A DNA stretch of 39,046 nt from Clostridiales bacterium (GTDB lineage Bacteria > Bacillota > Clostridia > Oscillospirales > Oscillospiraceae), in contig JAHAEW010000026.1 of the NCBI GenBank assembly GCA_018374635.1, positions 1 to 39,046 of the forward strand, read 5' to 3'. Positions 24,281 to 33,017 of the stretch are shown piece by piece; position 1 is the stretch's first letter; each line of letters opens with the position of its first letter. The position numbers were made by a program, and so were the translations under genes. The notes under the pieces are model-generated. The model had not been told where the DNA came from and searched no databases. It saw only the letters and a list, made by a program, of their open reading frames with translations.

Positions 24281-24718
24281 ATGAGCCTCAAAGTAAACGG
24301 CAAAGCCTACGACTGGGGCGACGTCGACGTCAAGTTCCCCGGTCTGGCTCTCGTTGTGCAGGAGATCAGCTACGACGACGAGATGGAGATGGAGGAATCC
24401 TACGGATACGGCCACAGGCCTCGCGGCTATGGCACCGGAAACTATAAGTCCTCCGGGAAAATCTCCTTGCTCCGGGACGACTACGAGGAGTTCCTGAAAT
24501 GGTGTAAGTCCCAGGGCATCCCCTTTTACAAACTGACCATCCCCTCCATCGTCGTTTCCTACGCCAACGAGGGGGAGAAGACCCACATGGACGAGCTGAA
24601 GACCGTCAAGCTCACCAAGCGAAGCCACAAAGCCGCCCAGGGCGACAAGGGCCTGACCGTGGACATCGACATGATGATCGTCGGCGGCATCGTCACGGAC
24701 GGCCTGGAGCCCGCCTGA
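24281..24718 (+). CDS. Tail tube protein (gpM type)
   Basis: The 145-residue protein directly follows the sheath gene. It has the beta-sandwich pattern of Mu-like tube subunits: MSLKVNGKAYDWGDVDVKF, EISYDDEMEMEESYGYGHRP, GYGTGNYKSSGKISLLRDDY and a C-terminal VDIDMMIVGG strand. AAGGGAGG precedes the ATG. These subunits stack to form the rigid inner tube. Confidence 0.88.
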   Translation: MSLKVNGKAYDWGDVDVKFPGLALVVQEISYDDEMEMEESYGYGHRPRGYGTGNYKSSGKISLLRDDYEEFLKWCKSQGIPFYKLTIPSIVVSYANEGEKTHMDELKTVKLTKRSHKAAQGDKGLTVDIDMMIVGGIVTDGLEPA

Positions 24719-24758
24719 GCGTTATTCCCAGAATAATTGAGAAATGGAGGACACCCCC

Positions 24759-25130
24759 ATGGAAAACATGAAAGATAACCCCATTTCCTCCGCTGCGCCC
24801 AAGCTGGCCAGCGACGAGGAGCTGAAGGCGAAGTACGGCAAGGTTTACCGCATCGGCGTGACGGTCTCCGAGGACGACGAGAACGAGGTCGAGCTGGTCT
24901 ACCGCTTCAAGCGGCCCAGCGTGGCCAGCTATGACCGCTACGTCAAGACGCTGGCTCAGATCGGCGCGTCCAAGGCCAGCAAGCGGTTTATGCTGGACGC
25001 CGTGGTGGAGGAGGACGAGGCCCGGCTCACCGCCGACGCCGAGACCTATCCCGGCGTGGCCATTGCGATCGGCGGCAAGCTCACGGACATCCTGGGCCTG
25101 ACCAACACAGTAAATTTGAAGAAACTCTAA
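24759..25130 (+). CDS. Tail assembly chaperone, short form
   Basis: The 123-residue zero-frame product (MENMKDNPISSAAPKLASDE) lies between tube and tape measure genes, the fixed position of tail assembly chaperones. GGAGG at 24746..24750 with an 8-base gap favours ATG 24759 over the ATG 15 bases upstream. Near its 3' end (25112) is an A AAT TTG slippery heptamer. The short form ends NTVNLKKL. Chaperone pairs coat the tape measure during tail assembly. Confidence 0.82.
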   Translation: MENMKDNPISSAAPKLASDEELKAKYGKVYRIGVTVSEDDENEVELVYRFKRPSVASYDRYVKTLAQIGASKASKRFMLDAVVEEDEARLTADAETYPGVAIAIGGKLTDILGLTNTVNLKKL

Positions 25131-25342
25131 GGGAGAAGGTCGCGGGAGTTAGGGAGAACGCTATAGAGACAGGGCTCCTGGAGATATACCGCTTCCTTCC
25201 CCCGCCTCTCTTAGAGCAATTTGACCCTGAAGCGATCAGCGACATCGGCGAATTTCTGGACTATGTGGCAAAGGCCCGCGTCGTCCAGGAGATGGAGAAG
25301 GACATCCTCGCCAAAGCGATCAGCGAAGTGTTCTCAGCGTAA
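24759..25342 (+). CDS. Tail assembly chaperone, -1 frameshift long form
   Basis: A -1 slip at A AAT TTG (25112..25118) joins the first 120 codons to a frame that runs to TAA 25340. This adds 74 residues (EETLREKVAGVRENAIETGL, later FDPEAISDIGEFLDYVAKAR), giving 194. That second frame has no good start of its own but has clear coding character and fills the gap before the tape measure. Mu-type phages make the long form from a programmed frameshift at the same gene pair. Confidence 0.82.
25112..25118 (+). promoter_or_regulatory. Programmed -1 frameshift slippery heptamer
   Basis: AAATTTG is read A AAT TTG in the zero frame and fits the X XXY YYZ rule; after slipping, the codons become AAA TTT. 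It lies 12 bases before the zero-frame stop, and the -1 frame opens into the second half of the chaperone. Confidence 0.82.
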
Positions 25343-25359
25343 ATGGAGGTGAGAGCAGT

Positions 25360-28269
25360 GTGAGCTTAGAATCCATCTTCAAATTGTCGCTTGTCATGAA
25401 CATGGTCGACCACCTCTCCGGCCCGTTGGCTGGCATCGCCTCCCGCGTGGGGGCGGACGTGTCCAAGCTGGACGCACTGGGGCAGACCTTCGGCGGGTTC
25501 GTCAAGGCAGGCACCGCGATGCAGGGAGCTGGCTCCCAGATCACCAGCGCAGTGCTCGCGCCCGTAGAGGCCACGTTTGAAACACGCCGGGCCCTGGGCG
25601 AGCTGGCCTCCCTGGGCGTGGAAGACCTGGACGCGCTGGAGAGCGCGGCCCGAAACTTCTCCGACCAGTGGAGCGGCACCACAAAGGCCGACTTCATCAG
25701 CGCAGCCTATGACATCAAGAGCGGCATCTCATCCCTGTCGGACGAGGGTGTCGCCGAGTTTACCGCTCTCGCAGCCCTGACCGCCAAAGCCACCAAGTCG
25801 ACGGCCTCGGAAATGACCTCCCTGTTCGCCACCGGCTACGGCATCTATAAGGGCTACTACGACGATCTCACCGACATCCAGTTCGGGGAAATGTTCTCGG
25901 CTGGAATAGCGGAAAGCGTCCGGGCGTTCAAGACGTCCGGCACCGGCATGGCCCAAGGCATCCAGAGCCTAGGCGCGTCGGCCACCACCGCCAACGTCCC
26001 TCTGGAGGAACAGCTTGCAATCCTCGGTATGCTGCAAGCCACCATGGGAGGGGCGGAAGCCGGTACAAAGTACAAAGCCTTCCTCCGCTCGGCGGCGAAA
26101 GGCGGCGAGGCATTGGGCCTCTCCTTCCTTGACGCCAACAATCAGCTCCTGTCTATGCCTGAAATCCTCGAACAGCTTCGGGGCAAGTTCGGCGAGACAA
26201 TGGACGCCGCTGAAAAGATGGAGCTGCAAAAGGCTTTCGGGGACACCGAAGCCGTCGCCCTCATCGACCTGTTGTATTCCAAGACCGGGGACTTGCAGGA
26301 TAATATCCTCAACCTCTACGACGCGATGGGGCAGGGCACCGGAGTCGCCCAGGATATGGCGTCTGCTATCCAGGAGACCGAACCGGAGCGGTTCGCTCGC
26401 TTGCAGCAGCGCATCCACAACGTGACGGAGTCCATAGGCAACAGCCTCCTCCCCACGGTCAACGACCTCATGGGGAAGGGGGAGCAAGTACTCACCAAGG
26501 TCGCCTCCTGGATAGAGGAGAACAAGGAGCTCGTCAAGATCATCATGCTCATCGTGCTGGCGATCGGCGGCTTCCTCACCGTGGCGGGCACCGTGATCGC
26601 GGTCGTCGGCGGCGTCGGCCTCGTCATTACCAAGGCGGTCTCCGCCTTCAAGATACTCAAGGCGGGGTTCCTATTGGCGAAGGGCGCACTGGCACCGCTT
26701 ATAGGCTCCGTGTGGAGCTTTACAGCGGCCCTGCTCGCCAACCCTGTGACCTGGATAGTCATAGGCATCGTGGCCCTCATAGCGGCCCTTGTGCTGCTCT
26801 ACAACAAGTGCGAGTGGTTCCGCAACGGCGTCAATGCAATCCTGGGCTTCTTCAAGGAGAAGCTGGGCGCAGCCCTGGAGGTCGCCAGGAATATCTTCGG
26901 CGCGATCGGCGGCGTGATCGGGCGCGTCCTGGGGGCGGCGAAAGCCACCGTCCAGGAGAAGCTGGACAACATGAAGCGGGCCTACGAGGAACACGGCGGC
27001 GGTATCCGAGGCGCGGCAGCGGCTGCGATCGAGGGCGTCAAGGGCGTCTACACAGCCGGGTACACCTTCTTGGACAATCTCACCGGGGGCAAGCTCTCCG
27101 GGCTGAAGGACGCGGCAGCGCAGCGGCTGGGTGAGCTGAAGGCCGTCTACGAGGAGAACGGCGGCGGCATCCGGGGCGTGGCAGCGGCTACTATGGAGGG
27201 CGTCCGGGGCATCACCGAGGCTGGATTCAACACCCTGAACAGCCTGACCGGGGGGAAGCTGGACGGCCTGAAAGCCGCCTACGAGGAGAACGGCGGCGGC
27301 ATCCGAGGCGCGGCAGCGGCCACGGTCGAGGGGGTCAAGGGCGTCTTCGGCGCGGGTTACAATTTCCTGGACAACCTCACAGGCGGCAAATTGACCGCAA
27401 TCAAGGACAAGTTTTCTGAGAAATTATCCCCCATCACCGGTACAGTCGGCAGTATCCTGGACGCGGCAGGAGCCACGGTCAGCGAAAAGCTGGGGAATAT
27501 GCGGACGGCCTACGAGCAGCATGGTGGCGGAGTCCAAGGCATTGCCGCCGCCGCGATGGAGGGCGTCAAGGGCTGCTACACGGCGGGCTTCACCTTCCTG
27601 GACAATCTCACCGGAGGAAAGCTCTCCGAGATCGGCGGCAAGTTCACGTCCACCATGAGCGGCATCGTTCAGGGCATCGGCCAGAAATTCACCGAGGCTG
27701 GGTCGGCCTTTATGACCGGCCTGGGCAATATCAAGAACACGGTCACGGGGGCCGTGACGTGGTTCTTCGACTCCGGCAAGAAGATCGTCAGCACTTTCGC
27801 CAACGGTATCCGTTCAGCCTTCTCCGGCGCAGTGGACGCGGTCAAGGGCGGGCTCCAGAAAATCCGCAACCTCCTCCCGTTCTCCGACGCGAAGGAGGGC
27901 CCGCTCTCCACCCTGACCCTATCGGGCCAGCGTACCATGACCACCTACGCCCACGGGCTGACCTTGGCCCAGGACGCCCCCGCTGACGCAATGGAGCAGG
28001 GGCTCCAGAAAGCAAAGGTGGCCTTGCAGCGCGAGCCGGTCGCCAAGGTCAACATCGGCGGCGACCGCAGCAGCGAGGACACCGACACCGCCGAAGGCGA
28101 TGGCTCCAGCAGCGGCGGCAAGCAGGTCATCATTCAAAAGCTCATCATGCAGGTCGATCTGAAGAAGATTAAGGACTTGCAGACGCTGCTCTCGCTGCTG
28201 AAGGAAGTCGAGGACTACAGCAACGGCAACGGCGACGACGACCCGGACGCCGTACCGAGCCCGGCATAA
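25360..28269 (+). CDS. Tape measure protein
   Basis: The 969-residue protein sets tail length and passes with DNA into the cell. It starts at GTG 25360 behind GGAGGTGAG. The N-terminal half is helical with the TP901-type tape measure pattern (FKTSGTGMAQGIQSLGASAT, LGMLQATMGGAEAGTKYKAF). Hydrophobic helices at about residues 389-425 and 444-483 may form membrane segments. Residues about 541-756 contain four copies of a 39-40 residue Gly-rich repeat. The C-terminal ~75 residues are charged and Ser/Asp-rich. It is the longest gene in the phage. Confidence 0.92.
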   Translation: MSLESIFKLSLVMNMVDHLSGPLAGIASRVGADVSKLDALGQTFGGFVKAGTAMQGAGSQITSAVLAPVEATFETRRALGELASLGVEDLDALESAARNFSDQWSGTTKADFISAAYDIKSGISSLSDEGVAEFTALAALTAKATKSTASEMTSLFATGYGIYKGYYDDLTDIQFGEMFSAGIAESVRAFKTSGTGMAQGIQSLGASATTANVPLEEQLAILGMLQATMGGAEAGTKYKAFLRSAAKGGEALGLSFLDANNQLLSMPEILEQLRGKFGETMDAAEKMELQKAFGDTEAVALIDLLYSKTGDLQDNILNLYDAMGQGTGVAQDMASAIQETEPERFARLQQRIHNVTESIGNSLLPTVNDLMGKGEQVLTKVASWIEENKELVKIIMLIVLAIGGFLTVAGTVIAVVGGVGLVITKAVSAFKILKAGFLLAKGALAPLIGSVWSFTAALLANPVTWIVIGIVALIAALVLLYNKCEWFRNGVNAILGFFKEKLGAALEVARNIFGAIGGVIGRVLGAAKATVQEKLDNMKRAYEEHGGGIRGAAAAAIEGVKGVYTAGYTFLDNLTGGKLSGLKDAAAQRLGELKAVYEENGGGIRGVAAATMEGVRGITEAGFNTLNSLTGGKLDGLKAAYEENGGGIRGAAAATVEGVKGVFGAGYNFLDNLTGGKLTAIKDKFSEKLSPITGTVGSILDAAGATVSEKLGNMRTAYEQHGGGVQGIAAAAMEGVKGCYTAGFTFLDNLTGGKLSEIGGKFTSTMSGIVQGIGQKFTEAGSAFMTGLGNIKNTVTGAVTWFFDSGKKIVSTFANGIRSAFSGAVDAVKGGLQKIRNLLPFSDAKEGPLSTLTLSGQRTMTTYAHGLTLAQDAPADAMEQGLQKAKVALQREPVAKVNIGGDRSSEDTDTAEGDGSSSGGKQVIIQKLIMQVDLKKIKDLQTLLSLLKEVEDYSNGNGDDDPDAVPSPA
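26980..27627 (+). repeat. Four imperfect repeats within the tape measure gene
   Basis: Units of about 117-120 bp lie near 26980..27096, 27145..27264, 27277..27396 and 27508..27627. Each encodes Y-E-E/Q-N/H-GGG-I/V-R/Q-G, then AAA-EGVKG, then an aromatic-rich LDNLTGGKL. Spacing varies, so copies are scattered rather than strictly tandem. Confidence 0.85.
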
Positions 28270-28286
28270 GGAAAGGGGGGACGACC

Positions 28287-28892
28287 ATGATCTTCATTGA
28301 AGACGAACGTATCAAGCTCAACGGGGTCGTCCTCCCTGGCCTTATCAAAAGCATTGAGGTCACGGAGACGGCAAAGGTAGACGAGCAGGAGGTTGAAGGC
28401 AGCGCGACCAAGCCCAAACAGGCCACCGGCTATGAGGACGCCAAGGTTATCATCGAGCTCATCATCGACGACACCGAGAGCCAGACCAAATACGAGCGGT
28501 ACGCCGTCCTGCGTGAGATATTCCGAAAGCCGGGTCAGAATGTCCCGCAGCCCATTCCCATCGTCAGCGAGGACACAGCAGCCCACGGCATTGAGAAGGT
28601 CATCTTCAAGAAGCTCACCCATAAGGGGGAGAACAAGAAGTCGCAGCTTACGGCAAGCCTGGAGCTGTGGGAATACATTCCCCAGACCATTACAGCAACC
28701 AGCAGCTCGAGTGGTTCTGGGGGCTCGTCCGCCAGCAGCAAAGCCAAGGCTGCGACAGCGGCAGCGAGCAACCTTAACCCGGACTATCAGCAATACCTGG
28801 GAACCAAGCGGGGCAAGTCGCCCGCCAGTGACATGGTCACCGGCGCGGCGACCGCCGCCTTAAACAAGGTTATGTCGCAAATGCCATATTGA
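28287..28892 (+). CDS. Tail/baseplate protein, LysM-like region possible
   Basis: The 201-residue protein lies between the tape measure and hub genes. Residues 1-135 are beta-rich (IKLNGVVLPGLIKSIEVTET, KVIIELIIDDTESQTKYERY, LTASLELWEYIP). A Ser/Gly/Ala linker follows (about 138-160), then a C-terminal segment NPDYQQYLGTKRGKSPASDM. Proteins of this kind join tube to hub in contractile phages (DNA-circularisation or gp53-like families). Exact family uncertain. AAAGGGGGG precedes the ATG. Confidence 0.65.
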   Translation: MIFIEDERIKLNGVVLPGLIKSIEVTETAKVDEQEVEGSATKPKQATGYEDAKVIIELIIDDTESQTKYERYAVLREIFRKPGQNVPQPIPIVSEDTAAHGIEKVIFKKLTHKGENKKSQLTASLELWEYIPQTITATSSSSGSGGSSASSKAKAATAAASNLNPDYQQYLGTKRGKSPASDMVTGAATAALNKVMSQMPY

Positions 28893-28903
28893 GGAGGCGC
28901 ACC

Positions 28904-29659
28904 GTGGAAACAACAGAGCTCTATTATCCGCAGATCGCGGCCCAAGCCGGAGGCTACTCTTTCGACAAGGGCATCGAGGTCGAAATATACTCCGCCAAGT
29001 CATCCTATTTTGACTGGGCAAAAATCCGCTTCACGGAGCAGTTCCGTCCGAAGGTCGCCCTTCCGCGCAAGGCCCCCGGCTCCATCCAGATGGGCTACAA
29101 CGGTTCTCTGGATGAGGTTTTCTCCGGCTTTGTCGCCAAGGAGTACGACGGCGGGGCCTACATCAACGAGGTCAACCTGAAGGACGAGATGCTGCTCCTG
29201 GAGGAGACCATCATCAACGACACCTTCCTGAACACTACGCCCCAGGAGATGATCTCCTTCTTCCTCTCTAAGGCTGGGCTCTCCAAGATGAAGCTCGCCT
29301 CGAAGGGGTACCCGAAGCGGAAGATGCTCCCCATCCGGGAGCAGAGCGTCGTCCAGGCGATCAACACCGTCAATGCGGCCTGGGGGCTCAAGGTGCCCTT
29401 TTTCTTCTCTGGCGGCACGTTCTACTGGGACGAGAAGCCGGAGCAGAGCAAGGTCTACACCTTCGAGCATGGGGTCAATATTATCAACCTGACCCGGGCG
29501 GGCGGCGTGTGGGAGCTGGAGACAGTCTCCGCGCCCTTCGTCAAACACTCCCATAAAATCAACCTTATCCACCCCCAGATCAGCGGGGAGCGGGAAGTGC
29601 TGAAGGTGGTGTCCACCACCAACGACTCCGGCTTCATCCGCACCTATATCTACTTCTAA
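28904..29659 (+). CDS. Baseplate hub protein (gpD/XkdQ-like)
   Basis: The 251-residue protein starts at GTG 28904, 6 bases after GAGGAGG; a TTG five codons earlier has no such site. It is beta-rich, with VEIYSAKSSYFDWAKIRFTE, IQMGYNGSLDEVFSGFVAKE and a QVINTVNAAWGL-like helical part. That fits the late-control D/XkdQ hub family that caps the tube and holds the spike. Position before the OB-fold spike gene agrees. Confidence 0.72.
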   Translation: METTELYYPQIAAQAGGYSFDKGIEVEIYSAKSSYFDWAKIRFTEQFRPKVALPRKAPGSIQMGYNGSLDEVFSGFVAKEYDGGAYINEVNLKDEMLLLEETIINDTFLNTTPQEMISFFLSKAGLSKMKLASKGYPKRKMLPIREQSVVQAINTVNAAWGLKVPFFFSGGTFYWDEKPEQSKVYTFEHGVNIINLTRAGGVWELETVSAPFVKHSHKINLIHPQISGEREVLKVVSTTNDSGFIRTYIYF

Positions 29660-29682
29660 CCGCAGAAAGGAGGGGCGCGTCA

Positions 29683-30042
29683 ATGCTTGAGGAAATGGTC
29701 AAGTCAATCGTCAAGAAATCCATCGCCGTGGACTATCCGCATCTGAAGCTCCCCACCGTCGTTTTCGCAAAGGTGGACTCGGTAAAGAAGCTCGACACCT
29801 ACGAGATCAAGGAGCTGGTCATCTTCAACGATGACACCGGGGGCAGCTTCCGGGGCCATATCGTGGCCCATTGGTATGAGTACAAGCTCACTGTCCTCGA
29901 CCGCTTCGGGAGCCCTGACAAGGCGTTCCCGGCCCTCCCCCAGATCAAGTCTAAGAAGCAGTTCCAGCAGGGGGCGATGGTGGCGATTGCGCTGCCCTAT
30001 GGCGAGCTGGCCCCGGCGATTATCGGGGAGGTGCGGTTGTGA
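29683..30042 (+). CDS. Baseplate spike-like protein (gp45/gpV-type, OB fold)
   Basis: The 119-residue protein has an OB-fold-like strand series (KLPTVVFAKVDSVKKLDTYE, FQQGAMVAIALPYGELAPAI) and lies between hub and gp25-like genes, where Mu gp45 or P2 gpV resides. It is much shorter than these and lacks a beta-helix tip, so it may be a spike adaptor. AAAGGAGGGGC precedes the ATG. Confidence 0.65.
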   Translation: MLEEMVKSIVKKSIAVDYPHLKLPTVVFAKVDSVKKLDTYEIKELVIFNDDTGGSFRGHIVAHWYEYKLTVLDRFGSPDKAFPALPQIKSKKQFQQGAMVAIALPYGELAPAIIGEVRL

Positions 30043-30449
30043 CGGGCTTGAAAGATACCGACATCCGCCTGGACGACTCCTGGCAGCTCACCCAGGCGGC
30101 GGACGGGGACGCCCCCCTGTGCTCCGGGCTGGACTGCCTCTATCAGAATATCGTCCTGGAGGCCCTCACGCAGCCGGGCGATCTGTTCTACGACGCCGAG
30201 TTCGGCTGGGGTCTCTATGACTTCATACAGTCAGAGGACACTGAGCTCACCCGCCTGGAAATGACGCAGCGCGTCAAAAGCAAGCTGCAGAGGCGGGAGG
30301 TCATTCTCCCGGAAACTATCGGCATAACAATCACCCGCGCCGACGATACCGCCCGGCTCCGCTGCACCTTCCGCTTCGCGGGAGAGGATGAAGCCAGAAC
30401 GCTCAATATCGTTATCGACGCGGTCAGCGTGGAGGTGATCGCAGAATGA
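30039..30449 (+). CDS. Baseplate wedge protein (gp25/GPW or Mu gp46-like)
   Basis: The 136-residue protein starts at GTG 30039 overlapping the previous stop. DCLYQNIVLEALTQPGDLFY and AEFGWGLYDFIQSEDTEL, followed by a RVKSKLQRREVILPE segment and C-terminal strands, fit gp25-like/Mu gp46 wedge proteins. It precedes the baseplate J gene with ATGA overlap. Confidence 0.8.
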   Translation: MTGLKDTDIRLDDSWQLTQAADGDAPLCSGLDCLYQNIVLEALTQPGDLFYDAEFGWGLYDFIQSEDTELTRLEMTQRVKSKLQRREVILPETIGITITRADDTARLRCTFRFAGEDEARTLNIVIDAVSVEVIAE

Positions 30450-31576
30450 TCGACAAGAAGACCCTTGACGCTGTTCTCCCGGTTCCCAGCCTGGAGGAAC
30501 TGCGGGACGCTAAGGTGGAGGAGCTGAAGAACGAAGGCTTCGTCATCACCAACTTTCACTCAGGCGGCGTCTTTCACACCATGCTCATGATCGCGCTCCG
30601 TATCAAGATCGAGGTCATTGAGCTGCTCCGGCTGGTTTTAAATAATATGTTCGTTTCCCACGCCACCGGGATATGGCTTGACCTGAAGATGGCGGACTAC
30701 TCCAAGAAGCGCAAGCGGGCGCAGAAGGCCCAGGGCCTTGTAACCGTCACCCGCCTGGATATGGAGGGCGAGGCGGTCAAGATCGCCAAGGGTCAGGTAT
30801 TTAAGACCGCCCTGGACATTAACGGCGAGGAGCTGCGCTTCTTTTCCCTGGAGCCCGCCGTCCTCCAGAAAGGGGCCCGGACGGTTGACGTACTGGTGGA
30901 GGCCGAGATCGAGGGCACCCGCTACAATGTCCCCCAGGGCCAGATCACCACCTCCCTCACCTATATCGGCGAGGTGGAGATCAGCAACGGCGAGGACTGG
31001 ATAACCCGGGAAGGCAGCGATACCGAGGACGACGAGAGCGCAAGGACGCGCACACTCCGCTCCTGGTCGGAGCTGGCGCAGCGGGCGATCGAGGACGCAT
31101 TTATCAACACAGCGGAGGGCGTCCCCGGCGTCCTGTTCGCCCAGGCGGACTGCGACCACCCCCGGGGCCAGGGTACCGTGGACGTCATCGTCACGGGGAC
31201 GGCGGGCGAGGCGACGGAAGGTTTGCTGAAACTTGTCCGGGAAGCTGTTGACAAGATCGCCGGGCCGTATGATAATATCCTGGTGAAGTCATCCATCACC
31301 GTGGCCCAGGACATCAGCGTCACCGTCACCACCGCTGACGCGGCGACTGACGAGGAAATCAAGGGCCGCGTCCACTCCATCCTCGCGGAGCTCCTGGCCG
31401 TCCGCAAGGGCCGCAAGCTCTACGAGCTTACCCTCTCAGACGTCAACCACGCAATCCGCAGTGGCTACCGCGACATTACCAACGTCAGAATCGCGGCCCC
31501 GGAGCAGGACGTCAAGCTGGACAAGGACAAGGTCATCATCCTGGGGGCCGTTTCCGTGACGGTCAGAAGGGAGTGA
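30446..31576 (+). CDS. Baseplate J protein (Mu gp47 type)
   Basis: The 376-residue baseplate wedge protein shows Baseplate_J features: ATGIWLDLKMADYSKKRKRA (about 72-91), a PQGQITTSLTYIGEVEISNG stretch and SWSELAQRAIEDAFINTAEG. The C-terminal third holds the ferredoxin-like repeats (KSSITVAQDISVTVTTADAA). Length matches Mu gp47 (360). It connects hub to tail fibres. Confidence 0.9.
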   Translation: MIDKKTLDAVLPVPSLEELRDAKVEELKNEGFVITNFHSGGVFHTMLMIALRIKIEVIELLRLVLNNMFVSHATGIWLDLKMADYSKKRKRAQKAQGLVTVTRLDMEGEAVKIAKGQVFKTALDINGEELRFFSLEPAVLQKGARTVDVLVEAEIEGTRYNVPQGQITTSLTYIGEVEISNGEDWITREGSDTEDDESARTRTLRSWSELAQRAIEDAFINTAEGVPGVLFAQADCDHPRGQGTVDVIVTGTAGEATEGLLKLVREAVDKIAGPYDNILVKSSITVAQDISVTVTTADAATDEEIKGRVHSILAELLAVRKGRKLYELTLSDVNHAIRSGYRDITNVRIAAPEQDVKLDKDKVIILGAVSVTVRRE

Positions 31577-31580
31577 CCGG

Positions 31581-32684
31581 ATGAAACGGTTTGACACCTT
31601 CGGCGACTATATGTTCGACCTTCTGTTTGCTCCGCTGAAAAAAGGACGCCGGGCAGTCAACCAGTTCGCTATCTTCTTCCGGGTCATCGGGCGGGAGTTC
31701 GATGATCTGAAGACGGCGATCCTCCGGGTCAGGGACGAGGCCAACGTCGCCAGCGCGTCGGAGGTCATGCTCCCTGTCCACGGCCAAGACCGCGATATGC
31801 CCAGGCTGGAGGGGGAGGATGCAGAGGCGTACCGCACCCGGCTCTCCATGAAGGGTATTATTTCTCGATGGAGCGGTACCCGCCAGGGCATCCTTTACGT
31901 CCTCGCAGCTCTGGGCTATGAGCAGAGCCACATTGAGCCGGTCTATGAACAAGACCCGGAGCACTGGGCGGAGTTTATCATCTTTCTGAAGGGCAGCAAG
32001 CAGAGCGGCGTCAACAACCTCGCCGTCATTGACGCTGAGGTTCGCAAGGTCAAGGAGGGCAGCAGCAGACCGTTCTATGGGACGGAAAGCGGCAACACCA
32101 TCCTGCTGCTCTCCCGGCTGGAGCGGGGCGTTTCCGACTATCCCCGCTGCAACCAGCTCGTCTGCGGCGTGTGGCCCCATGTGGCCAGCATCGGCTATCT
32201 CCTGAAGTCGGACATCGTGATCGGCGACCGGGCGGAGTCCGGCGACGTCAATATCCCGAGAGCCGGTACCATCGCGGCCTCGGAGGAGTTCTATCATTAC
32301 GGCGAATATACCCTATATGCTGGGCTGGGCTCTATCCTTGCAGCGGCATCCCAGGAGCAGCGCGGCATCAAGGTATATCTCAGGTGCGCTGAGCTGACCC
32401 GTTGCTCCCCCACCACTGACATTAACGGCGGCGTGGGCAGCATCATCGCCTCGACCATCAACCCCCAGGGCCGGGCAGAGTCCAGCGACGTCACCTTCCC
32501 GCAGATCGGCACCTTTGCGGCCTCTCCGCAGTGCTACTGCTTCGGGGAGAACACCATCTACAAGGGGCTGGCCTCCGGGCTCACGACGGGCTCCAAGGCG
32601 CAGCAGGGCGTCAAGGAATACTTGAGGTGCTCCAGATCGGCCCGCTGCTCAACTACAACACATTCCAGAGGAGGCGGACGCTAA
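31581..32684 (+). CDS. Tail protein I-like (Mu gp48 type) with C-terminal duplication
   Basis: The 367-residue protein begins with a gp48/P2 I-like part (about 1-185; MKRFDTFGDYMFDLLFAPLK, DAEAYRTRLSMKGIISRWSG). Residues 217-279 and 298-360 are two copies of a 63-residue unit (RAES-DV--P--GT-AAS, then RCxxxxRCSPTT-like ends) rich in Gly, Cys and aromatic residues. The tail I family normally ends without such repeats. It links baseplate to fibres; the added repeats may be a fibre-docking platform. Confidence 0.75.
   Translation: MKRFDTFGDYMFDLLFAPLKKGRRAVNQFAIFFRVIGREFDDLKTAILRVRDEANVASASEVMLPVHGQDRDMPRLEGEDAEAYRTRLSMKGIISRWSGTRQGILYVLAALGYEQSHIEPVYEQDPEHWAEFIIFLKGSKQSGVNNLAVIDAEVRKVKEGSSRPFYGTESGNTILLLSRLERGVSDYPRCNQLVCGVWPHVASIGYLLKSDIVIGDRAESGDVNIPRAGTIAASEEFYHYGEYTLYAGLGSILAAASQEQRGIKVYLRCAELTRCSPTTDINGGVGSIIASTINPQGRAESSDVTFPQIGTFAASPQCYCFGENTIYKGLASGLTTGSKAQQGVKEYLRCSRSARCSTTTHSRGGGR
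32229..32660 (+). repeat. Two 189-bp units in the gp48-like gene
   Basis: 32229..32417 and 32472..32660 are equal-length units encoding related 63-residue segments that begin RAES and end in a Cys-rich RCS-TT motif. The alignment is gap-free at protein level with clear divergence, so this is an old duplication. Confidence 0.8.
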
Positions 32685-33017
32685 ATGGAAAAAACACTCA
32701 CTGACCTCGGCATCCAGAAGATCGGGCGGCGTTTTGTCGACTCCATCGACCACGCCAACTATACCCTGAACGGAGAGCCGAAAACCGTCCCCCCGTTCCG
32801 CACCATGGTCAACGGCTCCGACGTGCGGGTCTATATCTACTTCAACGACACCGTCATCGGGGACGTGGCCAACGTGGAGCTGGTGGATAAGGACGGCGAC
32901 ATCGTCGCCAAGGCCGACGACCGGGTCTTCACGAAAACACCGGGCAAGGGGCTCTATGTAGCCTTCAAATATAACGTCAAGGAAATGGAGGTAGAAAGCA
33001 GCGATGGAGTCTTATGA
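32685..33017 (+). CDS. Tail-fibre-region protein, unknown
   Basis: The 110-residue protein follows directly after the gp48-like stop, behind AGGAGGCGG. It is beta-rich: DHANYTLNGEPKTVPPFRTM, DVRVYIYFNDTVIGDVANVE, DGDIVAKADDRVF. A small immunoglobulin-like or fibre-associated domain is likely. Its end overlaps the next gene by 14 bp. No family is assigned. Confidence 0.65.
   Translation: MEKTLTDLGIQKIGRRFVDSIDHANYTLNGEPKTVPPFRTMVNGSDVRVYIYFNDTVIGDVANVELVDKDGDIVAKADDRVFTKTPGKGLYVAFKYNVKEMEVESSDGVL

Noticed and set aside
26980..27627. CRISPR-like array
   Set aside because: The repeats are about 117-120 bp, in frame, divergent and code for protein repeats of the tape measure gene.
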